Shown here: positions 7,431-16,336 of the stretch, in pieces
Layout: every line of letters starts with the position of its first letter
How positions within the stretch are numbered: the stretch's first letter is position 1
DNA from: CAZAQB01 sp964487155
Lineage (GTDB): Bacteria; Pseudomonadota; Gammaproteobacteria; Nitrococcales; Nitrococcaceae
Direction of reading: 5' to 3'
NCBI GenBank assembly: GCA_964487155.1
Contig: CAZAQB010000046.1
Coordinates: 1 to 24,433 of the forward strand
DNA: 24,433 nucleotides
Notes under the pieces: generated by a model
Databases searched by the model: none
Told to the model about the DNA's origin: nothing
Seen by the model: the letters and a program-made list of their open reading frames with translations, nothing else
Translations under genes and position numbers: made by a program

Positions 7431-9707
7431 TCAGAAAATGGAACCGAAAGTGAACTGGAAGAATTGAGTTTCATCTCCAGGCTCTTCATTTAACGGGCGC
7501 GCCAGACTCATTGTCAACGGACCCAGAGGCGACAGCCAGCTCAGGGAAACCCCCGCCGAATAGCGCAGGTCGGCAAAATCGATGGCCTCGTCGGTCGTGT
7601 CGTAGACCTGTCCGCCGTCCACGAACACTCCGAAGCGCACCGAGTCGGCGCCCTCGATGGGCGGCGGCGCCAGCAGCTGAGCCGAGCCTGCGGCGCGGGC
7701 GTTGCCACCGGTCGGATCGTTGTTCTCGTCCCGCGGGCCCAATGAGTTGGTGCTGTAGCCGCGGACGCTGTTGATGCCCCCGGCGAAGAAGTTCTTGAAG
7801 AACGGCAGGCGCTCGTCCTCGCCGTAGGTGCTGCCGAACCCGGCACCGACCTCCATGGCCAGGGTCAGCCAGTCGAGCAGGCCGAAGAAGCGCTGCTGCT
7901 CGTAGCTGATGCGGTAGAAGTCCACCTCGGTGCCCGGCACGGCAAGCTCGGCGCTCAGCGTCTGGCGGGCGCCGTCGGTGGGGAAGATGGCCCGGTCGCG
8001 GGAATCCCGTACCCAGCGCAGGGTGGTCGTCCAGAGCGTGGCGCTGCGCCCGTTGGCGTCCACGTACTCCTGCTGCAGGTCGGTGGGATTGCTGCTGAGA
8101 TCGAGCGTCAGGCGCTCGAAATTCAGGTCGGCATCGATGCGGTCTCGGGGGCTTATCGGCACTTGGTAGCCGTACTCCAGCCCCAGGCTGGTGACTCCGA
8201 AATCCGCCAGGTTGGCCTCGCTCGCATCGGTGTCCCGGTAGCTGGCGGACATGTTCCGGTTGATGCCGGAGCGGGTATGGAAGCGCTCCAGGTAAGACAG
8301 CCGGTAGACGGTGTTGATGCTGTCGTTGCTGGCGGTGAAGGCGAGCCGGTCGCCGCTGCCCAGCACGTTGTCCTGCTGCACCGACAGGCTGAGCAGCAGC
8401 CCGGATGTAGTGCCGAACCCGAGCCCCGCCTGCAGGCTGCCGAGCAGCCGCTCCTTGACCCCCACTTCAACGTCCACCTGGTCGGTGCTGCCCGGCACCC
8501 GGGGCGTCTCGATGTTCACTTCCTCGAAGAATCCCAGACGGTTGAGACGCCGGCGTGACTCCTTGACCTCTTCGGTGGACAGCCAGGCGGCCTCCTGCTG
8601 GCGCATTTCCCGGCGGATCACTTCGTCCCGGGTGGTGGCATTGCCGCTGATGTTGATGCGCCGCACGTAGACCCGGTCGGCAGGATCGACGAAGAACGCC
8701 AGATCCACGCTGCGCTCGTCCTCGTTCACGGTGGGCACCGGGTTGACGTTGGCGAAGGCGTACCCCACCTCGCCGAGGCGCTCGCGGATGGCGTTGGACG
8801 TGGCGGTGACCTGCTGGCGGGAGTAGAGCGCGCCGGGCTCGATGGCCACCAGCTCGCGCAGTTCCTCCTCGGGCAGAACCAGCTCGCCGGCCAGGTCCAC
8901 CTGGTCGAAGCGGTACTGCTGCCCCTCGGACAGGTTGACGGTGATGTAGATGCGGCGGCGGTCCGGGGTGATGGAGACCTGGGTGGAGGTGATGGTGAAG
9001 TTGATGAAGCCGTCGTCCTGGAAGAAGGCCCGCAGCCGCTCCAGGTCCGCCGCCAGCTTCTGCTGGCTGTAGCGGTCGGCGCTGGACCAGAACGCGTACC
9101 AGGACACGGGCCCCATTTCGAAGAGATCGCGGAGATCGTCGTCGGAGTAGCGCTGGTTGCCCACGAACTGGATGGGCTGGACGCTGGCCGGCTCACCCTC
9201 TTCCACATCGATGCGCACGGTGACCCGGTTGCGCTCCAGGGGCGAGACCGTGCTGGTGATGCGCACGTCGTAGTAGCCTAGACCGAAGTACTGCTGCTGC
9301 AGCTCACGCTCGACGGCGGCCAGCAGCGAGCGGTTGAACACCTGGCCCTCGGCCAGCCCCACGCCCTCGAGCGCTTCCAGCAGGCCCTCGCTGGGGATCT
9401 GCTCGTTGCCGGAGAGCTCGATGCGGGCCACCGCCGGGCGCTCCAACACCTCGACAATGAGCACGCCGCCTTCCCGCTGCAGGGTCACATCCTGGAAGAA
9501 ACCGGTGTCATACAGGGCCCGGATGGCGGCGGCGGCACGCCGCTCGTCCAGTTGATCGCCCACCTGCAACGGCAGGTAGTTGAACACCGTGCCGGCGGCG
9601 ATGCGCCTGATGCCCTCCACCCGGATGTCGGTGACCTTGAAGGGCTCGACGGCAGCCGCCGTGGCACACAACAGGCAAAGCGCGAGGAGCAGCGAGAGGC
9701 GTCGCAT
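7431..9707 (-). CDS. bamA: Outer-membrane protein assembly factor BamA
   Basis: Core of the BAM complex that inserts beta-barrel proteins into the outer membrane. 758 aa (E. coli 810). A signal peptide (1 to about 19, ending ATAAA) is followed by five POTRA domains: about 23-91, 92-173, 174-263, 264-344 and 345-420. The C-terminal 16-strand barrel runs from about 421 to the end. The loop-6 lock motif VRGY is at 648-651 (E. coli VRGF near 660), and the protein ends in Phe preceded by alternating aromatic residues (FFQFTFGSIF), a typical outer-membrane barrel signal. The ATG at 9707 gives the signal peptide; frames extending upstream run into rseP and lack one. rseP lies 23 bp upstream and skp 22 bp downstream. 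Confidence 0.98.
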   Translation of the reverse strand: MRRLSLLLALCLLCATAAAVEPFKVTDIRVEGIRRIAAGTVFNYLPLQVGDQLDERRAAAAIRALYDTGFFQDVTLQREGGVLIVEVLERPAVARIELSGNEQIPSEGLLEALEGVGLAEGQVFNRSLLAAVERELQQQYFGLGYYDVRITSTVSPLERNRVTVRIDVEEGEPASVQPIQFVGNQRYSDDDLRDLFEMGPVSWYAFWSSADRYSQQKLAADLERLRAFFQDDGFINFTITSTQVSITPDRRRIYITVNLSEGQQYRFDQVDLAGELVLPEEELRELVAIEPGALYSRQQVTATSNAIRERLGEVGYAFANVNPVPTVNEDERSVDLAFFVDPADRVYVRRINISGNATTRDEVIRREMRQQEAAWLSTEEVKESRRRLNRLGFFEEVNIETPRVPGSTDQVDVEVGVKERLLGSLQAGLGFGTTSGLLLSLSVQQDNVLGSGDRLAFTASNDSINTVYRLSYLERFHTRSGINRNMSASYRDTDASEANLADFGVTSLGLEYGYQVPISPRDRIDADLNFERLTLDLSSNPTDLQQEYVDANGRSATLWTTTLRWVRDSRDRAIFPTDGARQTLSAELAVPGTEVDFYRISYEQQRFFGLLDWLTLAMEVGAGFGSTYGEDERLPFFKNFFAGGINSVRGYSTNSLGPRDENNDPTGGNARAAGSAQLLAPPPIEGADSVRFGVFVDGGQVYDTTDEAIDFADLRYSAGVSLSWLSPLGPLTMSLARPLNEEPGDETQFFQFTFGSIF

Positions 9708-9730
9708 CAAGGAGTCTCTGGCCGGGGAGA

Positions 9731-11095
9731 TCAGTGGGGCCCGAACAGCCGAGCCAGGTCGTTGTAGAAAACCAGCGCCATCAGCAGCCCCAGCATCACC
9801 AGGCCGATCTGCTGGCCGAGGCCCTGGGCCTGCTCGGACAGGGGCCGGCCCCGGACCCACTCGATGGCGTTGTACAGCAGGTGACCGCCGTCCAGGATCG
9901 GGACCGGCAGCAGGTTCAGCACTGCCAGGCTGATGCTGACGATGGCCAGGAACTTCAGGAACGGCGTCACCCCCAGACTGGCGGAATCCCCGGCGAACTG
10001 GGCGATGTTGATGGGCCCGCTCAGGTTCTTCACCGAGGCTTCGCCCACCACCATCTTCACCAGCAGCTTCAGGGTCAGGCTGGTGGCCTGCCAGGTGGAC
10101 TGCAGAGCCTCCGGCACCGCCGCCAGGGGCCCGTACTGTACGTTGCGCCGCAACCGCTCGAACAGGCCCTCGGGCACCTCCGGGGTGACTCCCAGCACGC
10201 CCACCGGGCCCCGGGCACCATCGCGCTGACCCAGGGTCACGCTCACCTGGCGGCGCTCACCGCCTTGCACCAGCCCGAGTTCCAGGGTCCCGCCGGGGTG
10301 GTCCCGCACCAGGGCCACCAGCTGGTCCCAGGTTTCCACCGGCTCGCCGTCCACCGCCACCACCCGCTCGCCCGGGCGCAGGCCGGCGGCCTCCGCGGCA
10401 CTGCCGGGGATGACCCGGTCGATGCGGGGTGCGATGCGGGGCACCCAGGGCTGCAGTCCCAGGTCCTGCAGCACGTTGCCGTCGGCGCCCATCAGGCCCG
10501 ACCCCTCCACTGTCAGGGTGTGGGTGGAGCGTCCGCCCGACTCGGTCTCCACGGTAACCCGTACCGAGTCCGAGCCCACCGCCTGGTCGATCAGCGCCAG
10601 CACCGCAGAATCCCAACTGAGGGTCTCGCGTCCGCCCACCGCCACCAGTTCGTCGCCGCTCTCAAGCCCGGCCTGGGCGGCGGGGCTCTCCGGCAGCACC
10701 TCGCCGATGATGGGCCGCATCTCCTGGGTGCCGATGACGAACACCGCCCAGTAGGCCACCACAGCGAACAGCAGGTTGAAGGCGGGGCCCGCCACGATCA
10801 CCGCATTGCGCACCCACAGAGGCTTGCGGTTGAAGGCGCCAGCCAGCTCCGACTCGGGCACCTCGGCCTCGCGCTCGTCGAGCATCTTCACGTAGCCGCC
10901 CAGGGGGATGGCGGCCACCACGTACTCGGTGCCGTCCGCCCCGTTGCGCGACCACAGGGCGCGGCCAAAGCCCACTGAGAAGCGCAGCACCCGGACGCCG
11001 AGGCGGCGGGCGACCCAGAAGTGGCCGAACTCGTGCACCGTGACCAGGACGCCGATGGCGACGACGAATGCCAGGATGTCGGTGACTACACCCAT
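9731..11095 (-). CDS. rseP: Site-2 intramembrane zinc metalloprotease RseP
   Basis: Family M50 protease of the inner membrane; in relatives it cleaves the anti-sigma factor RseA after DegS to release sigma E, and removes leftover signal peptides. 454 aa, similar to E. coli (450). The zinc motif HEFGH is at 21-25 in the first membrane helix, and the third zinc ligand is D402 in LPVPILDGGH. Two tandem PDZ domains lie between (about 115-190 and 200-295). Further membrane segments are near 97-118 and in the C-terminal part (about 375-450). ATG at 11095 places HEFGH at the usual depth. It is followed by bamA, the main class of client that the sigma E response watches over. Confidence 0.98.
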   Translation of the reverse strand: MGVVTDILAFVVAIGVLVTVHEFGHFWVARRLGVRVLRFSVGFGRALWSRNGADGTEYVVAAIPLGGYVKMLDEREAEVPESELAGAFNRKPLWVRNAVIVAGPAFNLLFAVVAYWAVFVIGTQEMRPIIGEVLPESPAAQAGLESGDELVAVGGRETLSWDSAVLALIDQAVGSDSVRVTVETESGGRSTHTLTVEGSGLMGADGNVLQDLGLQPWVPRIAPRIDRVIPGSAAEAAGLRPGERVVAVDGEPVETWDQLVALVRDHPGGTLELGLVQGGERRQVSVTLGQRDGARGPVGVLGVTPEVPEGLFERLRRNVQYGPLAAVPEALQSTWQATSLTLKLLVKMVVGEASVKNLSGPINIAQFAGDSASLGVTPFLKFLAIVSISLAVLNLLPVPILDGGHLLYNAIEWVRGRPLSEQAQGLGQQIGLVMLGLLMALVFYNDLARLFGPH

Positions 11096-11216
11096 GCGGG
11101 GAAAACCTCGCTGTTGCGCCGGCGCCCGTCAGGCCGGTGGCCGGCGTGAAGGGCGCGCAGGCGGCGGCCGCCGGGGCCACCCGGGCCGGCCTTGATGATA
11201 GCCGGGATGGATCCGA
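11096..11216. other. 121-bp dxr-rseP spacer
   Basis: The largest spacer in the central cluster. It contains several short GC-only inverted repeats, for example gccgg/ccggc at 11170-11174 and 11186-11190 and a second near 11130, but none is followed by a T run. I could not identify a sigma E-type (GGAACTT) or sigma70 promoter on the minus strand. It may carry an rseP-bamA promoter or transcript processing site, but nothing is decisive. Confidence 0.3.
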
Positions 11217-12428
11217 TCAACGGACTCCGCGGCGACTCGCCGGGAGCCGGGACCGGGCCAGCTCCCTGGCCTGCCAGTCCCGGGCCAGGAGCTGCTCCAG
11301 GTCGGCCACGGCCCCTGCCGGACAGCACTCCAGAGTCGCCTCGATCACCCCCGGAATGCCGGTGTAGGGAAGCTCGCCGGCCAGGAAGGCCTCCACCGCC
11401 ACCTCGTTGGCCGCATTCAGCACCGCCGGGGCACTGCCGCCTGAGCGTAGCGCCTGGTAGGCCAGTTCCAGGCACGGAAACCGGGCGGGCTCCGGGCGCT
11501 GGAAGTCCAGGCGGCCCACTGCGCACAGGTCCAGGGGCTCCACGCCGGCGGCGATCCGGTCGGGGAACGCCAGGGTGTGGGCGATGGGGGTGCGCATGTC
11601 CGGGTTGCCCAGCTGGGCCAGCACCGAGCCGTCGGTGTAGGCCACCATCGAATGCACGATACTCTGAGGGTGAATGACCACCTCCACCTGCTCCGGTTCC
11701 ACGCCGAACAGCAGGCAGGCCTCGATGACCTCCAGACCCTTGTTCATCATGGTGGCCGAGTCCACCGAGATCTTGCGGCCCATGACCCAGTTGGGATGGG
11801 CACAGGCCTGCTCGGGGGTGACCTGGTCCAGGGCCTCCACCGGCGTTTCCCGGAACGGACCGCCGGAGGCGGTCAGCAGGATGCGGCGCACCCCGGTCGC
11901 CTCCAGCCGGCCCCGCCGCGCACCCCGGGGCAGGCACTGGAACACCGCATTGTGCTCGCTGTCCACCGGCAGCAGCTCGGCGCCGGATGCGGCACAGGCA
12001 TCCAGCAGCAGGGGCCCGGCCATCACCAGGGCCTCCTTGTTGGCCAGCAGCACCCGCTTGCCGGCAGCGGCGGCCGCCAGGGTGGGCAGCAGTCCGGCGG
12101 CGCCGACGATGCCGGCCACCACCGCATCGACCGAGGGATCACGGGCGACGGCGGCCAGCGCCTCGGCGCCGCTGGCCACATCCACTTCGTGGATCCCCTC
12201 GGCGGCCAGCGCCGCCTGCAGCCGCTCGGCGGCCTGCGGCTCGACCATCACCACCTGACGGGGCCGGAACCGCCGGCACTGCTCCAGCATGCGCGGCACG
12301 TCCTGGCGCGCGGTAAGCGCCTCCACCACCAGCCGATCCGGATGGCGCGCCACCACGTCGAGGGTGCTGACGCCGATCGAGCCGGTGGACCCCAGCACCG
12401 CCAGCCGGCGCGGGCGCTCAGTGGACAA
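11217..12428 (-). CDS. dxr: 1-deoxy-D-xylulose 5-phosphate reductoisomerase
   Basis: Second enzyme of the MEP isoprenoid pathway: converts DXP to 2-C-methyl-D-erythritol 4-phosphate with NADPH. 403 aa (E. coli 398). NADPH-binding GSTGSIG is at 13-19; LLANKEALVMAG spans 127-138. Metal/substrate residues are D156 and E158 in PVDSEHN, and N229, K230 and E233 in the loop SVDSATMMNKGLEVIEA; HPNWVMGRKISVDSA (211-225) is diagnostic. The start is assigned to TTG at 12428, giving MSTERPRRLAVLGSTGSIG with GGGGGTG just upstream; no ATG or GTG exists near the family start. This overlaps the 3' end of cdsA by 11 bp, so the ribosome-binding site lies inside cdsA. Confidence 0.96.
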   Translation of the reverse strand: MSTERPRRLAVLGSTGSIGVSTLDVVARHPDRLVVEALTARQDVPRMLEQCRRFRPRQVVMVEPQAAERLQAALAAEGIHEVDVASGAEALAAVARDPSVDAVVAGIVGAAGLLPTLAAAAAGKRVLLANKEALVMAGPLLLDACAASGAELLPVDSEHNAVFQCLPRGARRGRLEATGVRRILLTASGGPFRETPVEALDQVTPEQACAHPNWVMGRKISVDSATMMNKGLEVIEACLLFGVEPEQVEVVIHPQSIVHSMVAYTDGSVLAQLGNPDMRTPIAHTLAFPDRIAAGVEPLDLCAVGRLDFQRPEPARFPCLELAYQALRSGGSAPAVLNAANEVAVEAFLAGELPYTGIPGVIEATLECCPAGAVADLEQLLARDWQARELARSRLPASRRGVR

Positions 12429-13248
12429 GGGACACCCCCAGGGCAAGCACCGGCGCGCCGGCCACCAGGGCATCCACCCGGTCCAGCACGCCCCCATGAC
12501 CCGGCAGCAGGCTGCCGCTGTCCTTCACTCCCCGCTGGCGTTTCATCATGCTCTCGAACAGATCTCCAGCCACACCGAAGCCGATGGTGAGCACGAACAC
12601 CGCCAGGAGTCCAGCGGGCAGGGGCGGGGCGACTCCCAGCCGCAGCGCCGCCTGCTGGAGCGCCAGCGCGGCGGCCAGCCCCAGAGCCAGACCGCCCGCC
12701 ACTCCCGCCCAGGTCTTGCCCGGGCTGATGGCCGGAGCCAGCTTGCGCCGCCCGAAGGCGCGGCCTGCGAAGTAGCCTCCCACATCGCTGCCCCACACCA
12801 ACAGCAGCAGCAGGGTGACCCAGAAACCGCCGTAGGGCGCCTGCTGGTGGAGGAATACCAGGGCCACCCAGGCGGGACTCAGCACCAGGAAGCCCACGAC
12901 CGCGCCAATGGCCGAGGCAGGACGCCGGGCGCCCGGCGCCCGGGCATACAGCACCAGCCAGGCCACCGCCGCGGCCCACCAGGCGGCGCCGGGCACCAGC
13001 AGCGCCGTGGCCTGCGATTCGCCCTGCCCCAGGGCCAGCCAGGCCAGCACCAGCACCGCCAGGTGCGCTGCCACGTAGGCGGCGCGCCCGCCCGGCGAGC
13101 GCAGCGGCACCAGCGCGGCCCACTCCGCCGCCGCCAGCAGGATCACGATGCCGAACGCCAACGCCAGCCAGGGCGTCGGCGCGTACCAGACCAGGGCGAA
13201 CACCGGCGGTGCCAGCACCAGCGCCGTGACCACCCGCCACTTAAGCAC
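12418..13248 (-). CDS. cdsA: Phosphatidate cytidylyltransferase
   Basis: Integral membrane enzyme making CDP-diacylglycerol from CTP and phosphatidic acid, the branch point to phosphatidylethanolamine, phosphatidylglycerol and cardiolipin. 276 aa, mostly hydrophobic segments (six to eight predicted helices by eye). The PROSITE-type signature S-x2-x-K-R-x4-K-D ... H-G-G-x-x-D-R-x-D is complete at 233-259 (SMMKRQRGVKDSG, LLPGHGGVLDRVD), preceded by ISPGKTWAG. The start is GTG at 13248, giving MLKWRVVTALVLAPPVF, and overlaps the uppS stop by 8 bp. A 14-bp GC palindrome lies inside the gene at 12924-12937 (see findings). Confidence 0.97.
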   Translation of the reverse strand: MLKWRVVTALVLAPPVFALVWYAPTPWLALAFGIVILLAAAEWAALVPLRSPGGRAAYVAAHLAVLVLAWLALGQGESQATALLVPGAAWWAAAVAWLVLYARAPGARRPASAIGAVVGFLVLSPAWVALVFLHQQAPYGGFWVTLLLLLVWGSDVGGYFAGRAFGRRKLAPAISPGKTWAGVAGGLALGLAAALALQQAALRLGVAPPLPAGLLAVFVLTIGFGVAGDLFESMMKRQRGVKDSGSLLPGHGGVLDRVDALVAGAPVLALGVSLVH

Positions 13249-14011
13249 GATACTGGCGCTCCAGCTGCTCTGCCGTCATGCCGAAGCGCCGCTCGCGGCC
13301 CGCGAACCACAGCAGCGCCTCGCGCATGGCCTCGGCGCGGAAGTCCGGCCACAGCACGTCGGAGAAGTAGAGCTCGGAGTAGGCCAGCTGCCAGAGCAGG
13401 AAATTGCTGATGCGCCGCTCGCCGCCGGTGCGGATGAACAAGTCCGGCTCCGGCAGGTCGCCGAGGCTGATGCGAGCGGCGAACAACGCCTCGTCTATGG
13501 ACTCGGGGCTGCGCTCCCCCCGGGCCACCTCGGCGGCCAGTTGCCTCGCGGTCTCGGCGATATCCCAGCGCCCGCCGTAGCTGGCGGCCACGCTCAGGGT
13601 CATGCCATCGCTGGCGGCGGTGATCGCCTCCGCCCGGGCCATGAGCTGCTGCAGGCGGGTGGGAAACCGGCGGCGGTCGCCGATCAGCCGCAGCCGGACG
13701 TTGTTCTCCCGCAGCCGCTCGGTCTCCCGCTCCAGGGTGCGCAGGAACAGCTCCATGAGCATGCGCACCTCGGCCGGCGGCCGCCGCCAGTTCTCGCTGC
13801 TGAAGGCGAACACCGTGAGCGCCTGGACGCCGGCCTCGCCACACACCTCGACGGCGTCGCGCACGGCGTTGACGCCCGCCCGGTGGCCGTAGTGGCGCGC
13901 CTGGCCCCGGGCCCGGGCCCAGCGGCCATTGCCGTCCATGATCACCGCCACATGCCGGGGCGGCTCCATGCCGGGGGGCAGGGCGTTGGAAGGCTGATGC
14001 GGCTCGCTCAT
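13241..14011 (-). CDS. uppS: Undecaprenyl diphosphate synthase
   Basis: cis-Prenyltransferase that extends farnesyl diphosphate with isopentenyl diphosphate to C55-PP, the lipid carrier for peptidoglycan and O-antigen. 256 aa (E. coli 253). The catalytic Asp is D26 in VAVIMDGNGRWA, the same position as in E. coli. Other conserved segments are FAFSSENWRRP, AASYGGRWDI and RTGGERRISNFLLWQLAYSE, the last binding the pyrophosphate of IPP. ATG at 14011; modest GAGTGAG upstream. Dxr, encoded two genes on, belongs to the pathway supplying its substrates. Confidence 0.97.
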   Translation of the reverse strand: MSEPHQPSNALPPGMEPPRHVAVIMDGNGRWARARGQARHYGHRAGVNAVRDAVEVCGEAGVQALTVFAFSSENWRRPPAEVRMLMELFLRTLERETERLRENNVRLRLIGDRRRFPTRLQQLMARAEAITAASDGMTLSVAASYGGRWDIAETARQLAAEVARGERSPESIDEALFAARISLGDLPEPDLFIRTGGERRISNFLLWQLAYSELYFSDVLWPDFRAEAMREALLWFAGRERRFGMTAEQLERQYRA

Positions 14012-14080
14012 GGATGACTCACTCGGCGGCAGCCCTGGGACGAGACCGGCTGCCCGGGATGGCCCAGGGACCCCGGCGCA

Positions 14081-14638
14081 TCAGATTTCCATGAGTTCCT
14101 TTTCCTTGGCCTCCAGCAAACGGTCCACCGAAGCCACCTGTTCGTCGGTGATCTTCTGGATGTCGTCCTCGGCACGCTTCTGCTCGTCCTCGGAGATCTG
14201 TTTCTCCTTGAGCAGTTCCTTGATGTCGCTGTTGGCGTCCCGGCGCACGTTGCGGATGGCTACCCGGGCCTGTTCCGCCTCGCCCCGCACCACGCGGATC
14301 AGATCCTTGCGGCGCTCCTCGGTGAGCGGCGGCAGGGGGATGCGGATGGTGGCGCCGGAGGAGTTGGGCATCAGGCCCAGGTCGGACTCCATGATCGCCT
14401 TTTCCACCGGGGCGATCATGCTCTTCTCCCAGGGCGTCACCATCAGCGTGCGGGAGTCGGACACCGCCACCGACGCCACCTGCTGCAGCGGCGTGGTCTG
14501 CCCGTAATAAGGCACCATGATGTGGTCCAGCAGGCTGGTGTGGGCCCGGCCGGTGCGGATCTTGTGGAAGTCCTGGTTGAGCTTCTCCACGGCCCGCTTC
14601 ATGCGCGCCCTGGCGTCTTTCTTGATGTCCTCGATCAT
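14081..14638 (-). CDS. frr: Ribosome recycling factor
   Basis: Splits post-termination ribosomes together with EF-G. 185 aa, exactly the E. coli length. Family features: N-terminal helix MIEDIKKDARARMKRAVEKLNQDFHKIRTGRA, the beta-rich domain II segment with YYGQTTPLQQVASVAVSD and MPNSSGATIRIPLPPLTEERRKDL, then long C-terminal helices ending in EAKEKELMEI. ATG at 14638 with GAGG about 10 nt upstream, 12 bp after the pyrH stop. A 69-bp gap to uppS contains ccctggg/cccaggg arms (14033-14039 and 14063-14069) without a T run. Confidence 0.98.
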   Translation of the reverse strand: MIEDIKKDARARMKRAVEKLNQDFHKIRTGRAHTSLLDHIMVPYYGQTTPLQQVASVAVSDSRTLMVTPWEKSMIAPVEKAIMESDLGLMPNSSGATIRIPLPPLTEERRKDLIRVVRGEAEQARVAIRNVRRDANSDIKELLKEKQISEDEQKRAEDDIQKITDEQVASVDRLLEAKEKELMEI

Positions 14639-14650
14639 CTCGGTCTCGCC

Positions 14651-15376
14651 TCACTCGACGATGGTGCCGCAGTCCTCGCCCCGGGCCACGCGCACCAGCG
14701 CCCCCGGCCGGGTGACGTCGAACACCTGGATGGTCATGCCCTGGTCCCGGCACAGCACGATGGCAGTGGCGTCCATCACCATCAGCTTGCGCTCCAGCAC
14801 CTCATCGTAGGTCAGGCGCTCGTAGCGGAAGGCGCCGGCATCATGCACCGGATCGGCGGAGTAGACGCCGTCGACCTTGGTCGCCTTGAGCATCACGTCG
14901 GCGTTGATTTCGATGGCCCGCAGGCTGGCGGCGGAGTCGGTGGTGAAAAAGGGGTTGCCGGTGCCGCCGGCAAAGACCACCACCCGCCCCTTCTCCAGGT
15001 GGCGGATGGCCCGGCGGCGGATGAAGTCCTCGCAGACCTGGTTTATCTTCACCGCCGACATCACCCGCGTGAACACCCCGGCCTGCTCCAGGGCGTCCTG
15101 CAGGGCCAGCGCGTTGATCACCGTGGCCAGCATGCCCATCTGGTCGCCGGTCACCCGGTCCATGCCGGCGGCCGCCAGGCCGGCGCCGCGGAAGATGTTG
15201 CCGCCGCCGATCACCAGCGCCAGCTGCACCCCGGAGCCCACCACCTCGCGGAACTCCCCGGCCAGGCGCTTCACCACCTTCGGGTCGATGCCGTAGGGGG
15301 CCTCCCCCATCAGCACCTCACCGCTCAGCTTGAGCAGGATGCGCCGGTAGGGCCGGGGCGAATCGGCCTCGGTCAC
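14651..15376 (-). CDS. pyrH: Uridylate kinase
   Basis: Hexameric bacterial UMP kinase of the amino-acid kinase fold, phosphorylating UMP to UDP; GTP-activated and UTP-inhibited in relatives. 241 aa, the E. coli length. Motifs: ILLKLSGEVLMGE (13-25), IGGGNIFRG (56-64), GDQMGMLATVINAL (77-90), then AGGTGNPFFTTDSAA and ATKVDGVYSADP for nucleotide binding. The start is GTG at 15376, supported by a strong AAGGAG six bases upstream; the longer frame upstream is an alternate frame of tsf. 43 bp separate it from tsf. Confidence 0.98.
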   Translation of the reverse strand: MTEADSPRPYRRILLKLSGEVLMGEAPYGIDPKVVKRLAGEFREVVGSGVQLALVIGGGNIFRGAGLAAAGMDRVTGDQMGMLATVINALALQDALEQAGVFTRVMSAVKINQVCEDFIRRRAIRHLEKGRVVVFAGGTGNPFFTTDSAASLRAIEINADVMLKATKVDGVYSADPVHDAGAFRYERLTYDEVLERKLMVMDATAIVLCRDQGMTIQVFDVTRPGALVRVARGEDCGTIVE

Positions 15377-15419
15377 GGCTGTCTCCTTGCTGGCCTGAGG
15401 GCGGCCTGCCCCCCGAGGC

Positions 15420-16307
15420 TCACGAAGAGCCCTTGACCTGGGCGGCCACTTCCTCCGCGAAGTTCTCCTGCTTCTTCTCGATGCCCTCGCCCACCTCGTA
15501 GCGAACGAAGCGGACCACCCGCGCGCCACGGGCCTTGAGCAGACTGGCCACGCTCTGGTCGGGATCCTTGACGAAGGGCTGGCCGAGCAGCGTGACCTCG
15601 GCCAGCCACTTGCGCATCCGGCCATCCACCATCTTGTCGATGATCTCCGCCGGCTTGCCGCTGTCCTGGGCCTGGGCCACCAGGATCTCCCGCTCCTTGG
15701 CCCGGGTCTCCTCGGGCACCTCATCGGCATCCACGCACAGCGGCCGGCTCGCCGCGATGTGCATGCAGATGTCCCGGGCCAGTTCCTGGTCGCCGCCTTC
15801 CATCTCCACCATCACGCCGATGCGCGCGCCGTGCAGGTACTGGGCGAGCTGGCCGGCACTGGTCTCGAAGCGGGCGAAGCGCCGCAGCTGGATGTTCTCG
15901 CCGATGCGGGCCACCAGCTCCTGGCGGGCGGTCTCCACATCGGCGCCACCCTCCTCCAGCGCCAGGGCGTTGAGGGCCGTCAGGCCGGCGGGGTCGGAGG
16001 CCAGCACCCGGCGCGCGATGGCGGTGGCGAAGGCCTTGAAGTCATCGCCCTTGGCGACGAAGTCGGTCTCGGAGTTGATCTCCACCAGCACGCCGCTGCG
16101 GGCGTCGCCGGCCAGTTCGGCGGCGATGATGCCCTCGGCGGCCACCCGGCCGGCCTTCTTGTCCGCCTTGGCCAGCCCGCGCTTGCGCATCAGCTCGACG
16201 GCGGCTTCCAGGTCGCCGTGGCTCTCGGTGAGGGCCTTCTTGCATTCCATCATCCCGGAGCCGGTGCGCTCCCGGAGCTCCTTGACCATCTGTGCGGTGA
16301 TCTGCAT
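15420..16307 (-). CDS. tsf: Elongation factor Ts
   Basis: Nucleotide exchange factor that releases GDP from EF-Tu. 295 aa (E. coli 283). The UBA-like N-terminal domain (ITAQMVKELRERTGSGMMECKKAL) is followed by the TDFV motif at 81-84, whose Asp and Phe intrude at the EF-Tu Mg2+ site. The rest covers the two core subdomains and the C-terminal module. ATG at 16307; GAGAGGA lies about 11 nt upstream. It follows rpsB after 53 bp that contain a 7-bp GC hairpin. Confidence 0.98.
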   Translation of the reverse strand: MQITAQMVKELRERTGSGMMECKKALTESHGDLEAAVELMRKRGLAKADKKAGRVAAEGIIAAELAGDARSGVLVEINSETDFVAKGDDFKAFATAIARRVLASDPAGLTALNALALEEGGADVETARQELVARIGENIQLRRFARFETSAGQLAQYLHGARIGVMVEMEGGDQELARDICMHIAASRPLCVDADEVPEETRAKEREILVAQAQDSGKPAEIIDKMVDGRMRKWLAEVTLLGQPFVKDPDQSVASLLKARGARVVRFVRYEVGEGIEKKQENFAEEVAAQVKGSS

Positions 16308-16336
16308 GGCGTTGCAATTCCTCTCGATTCGGTCGT

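Noticed and set aside
14033..14069. ccctggg/cccaggg inverted repeat as a terminator between frr and uppS
   Set aside because: The loop is 23 nt, no T run follows, and the next gene continues the operon; likely chance in GC-rich DNA.
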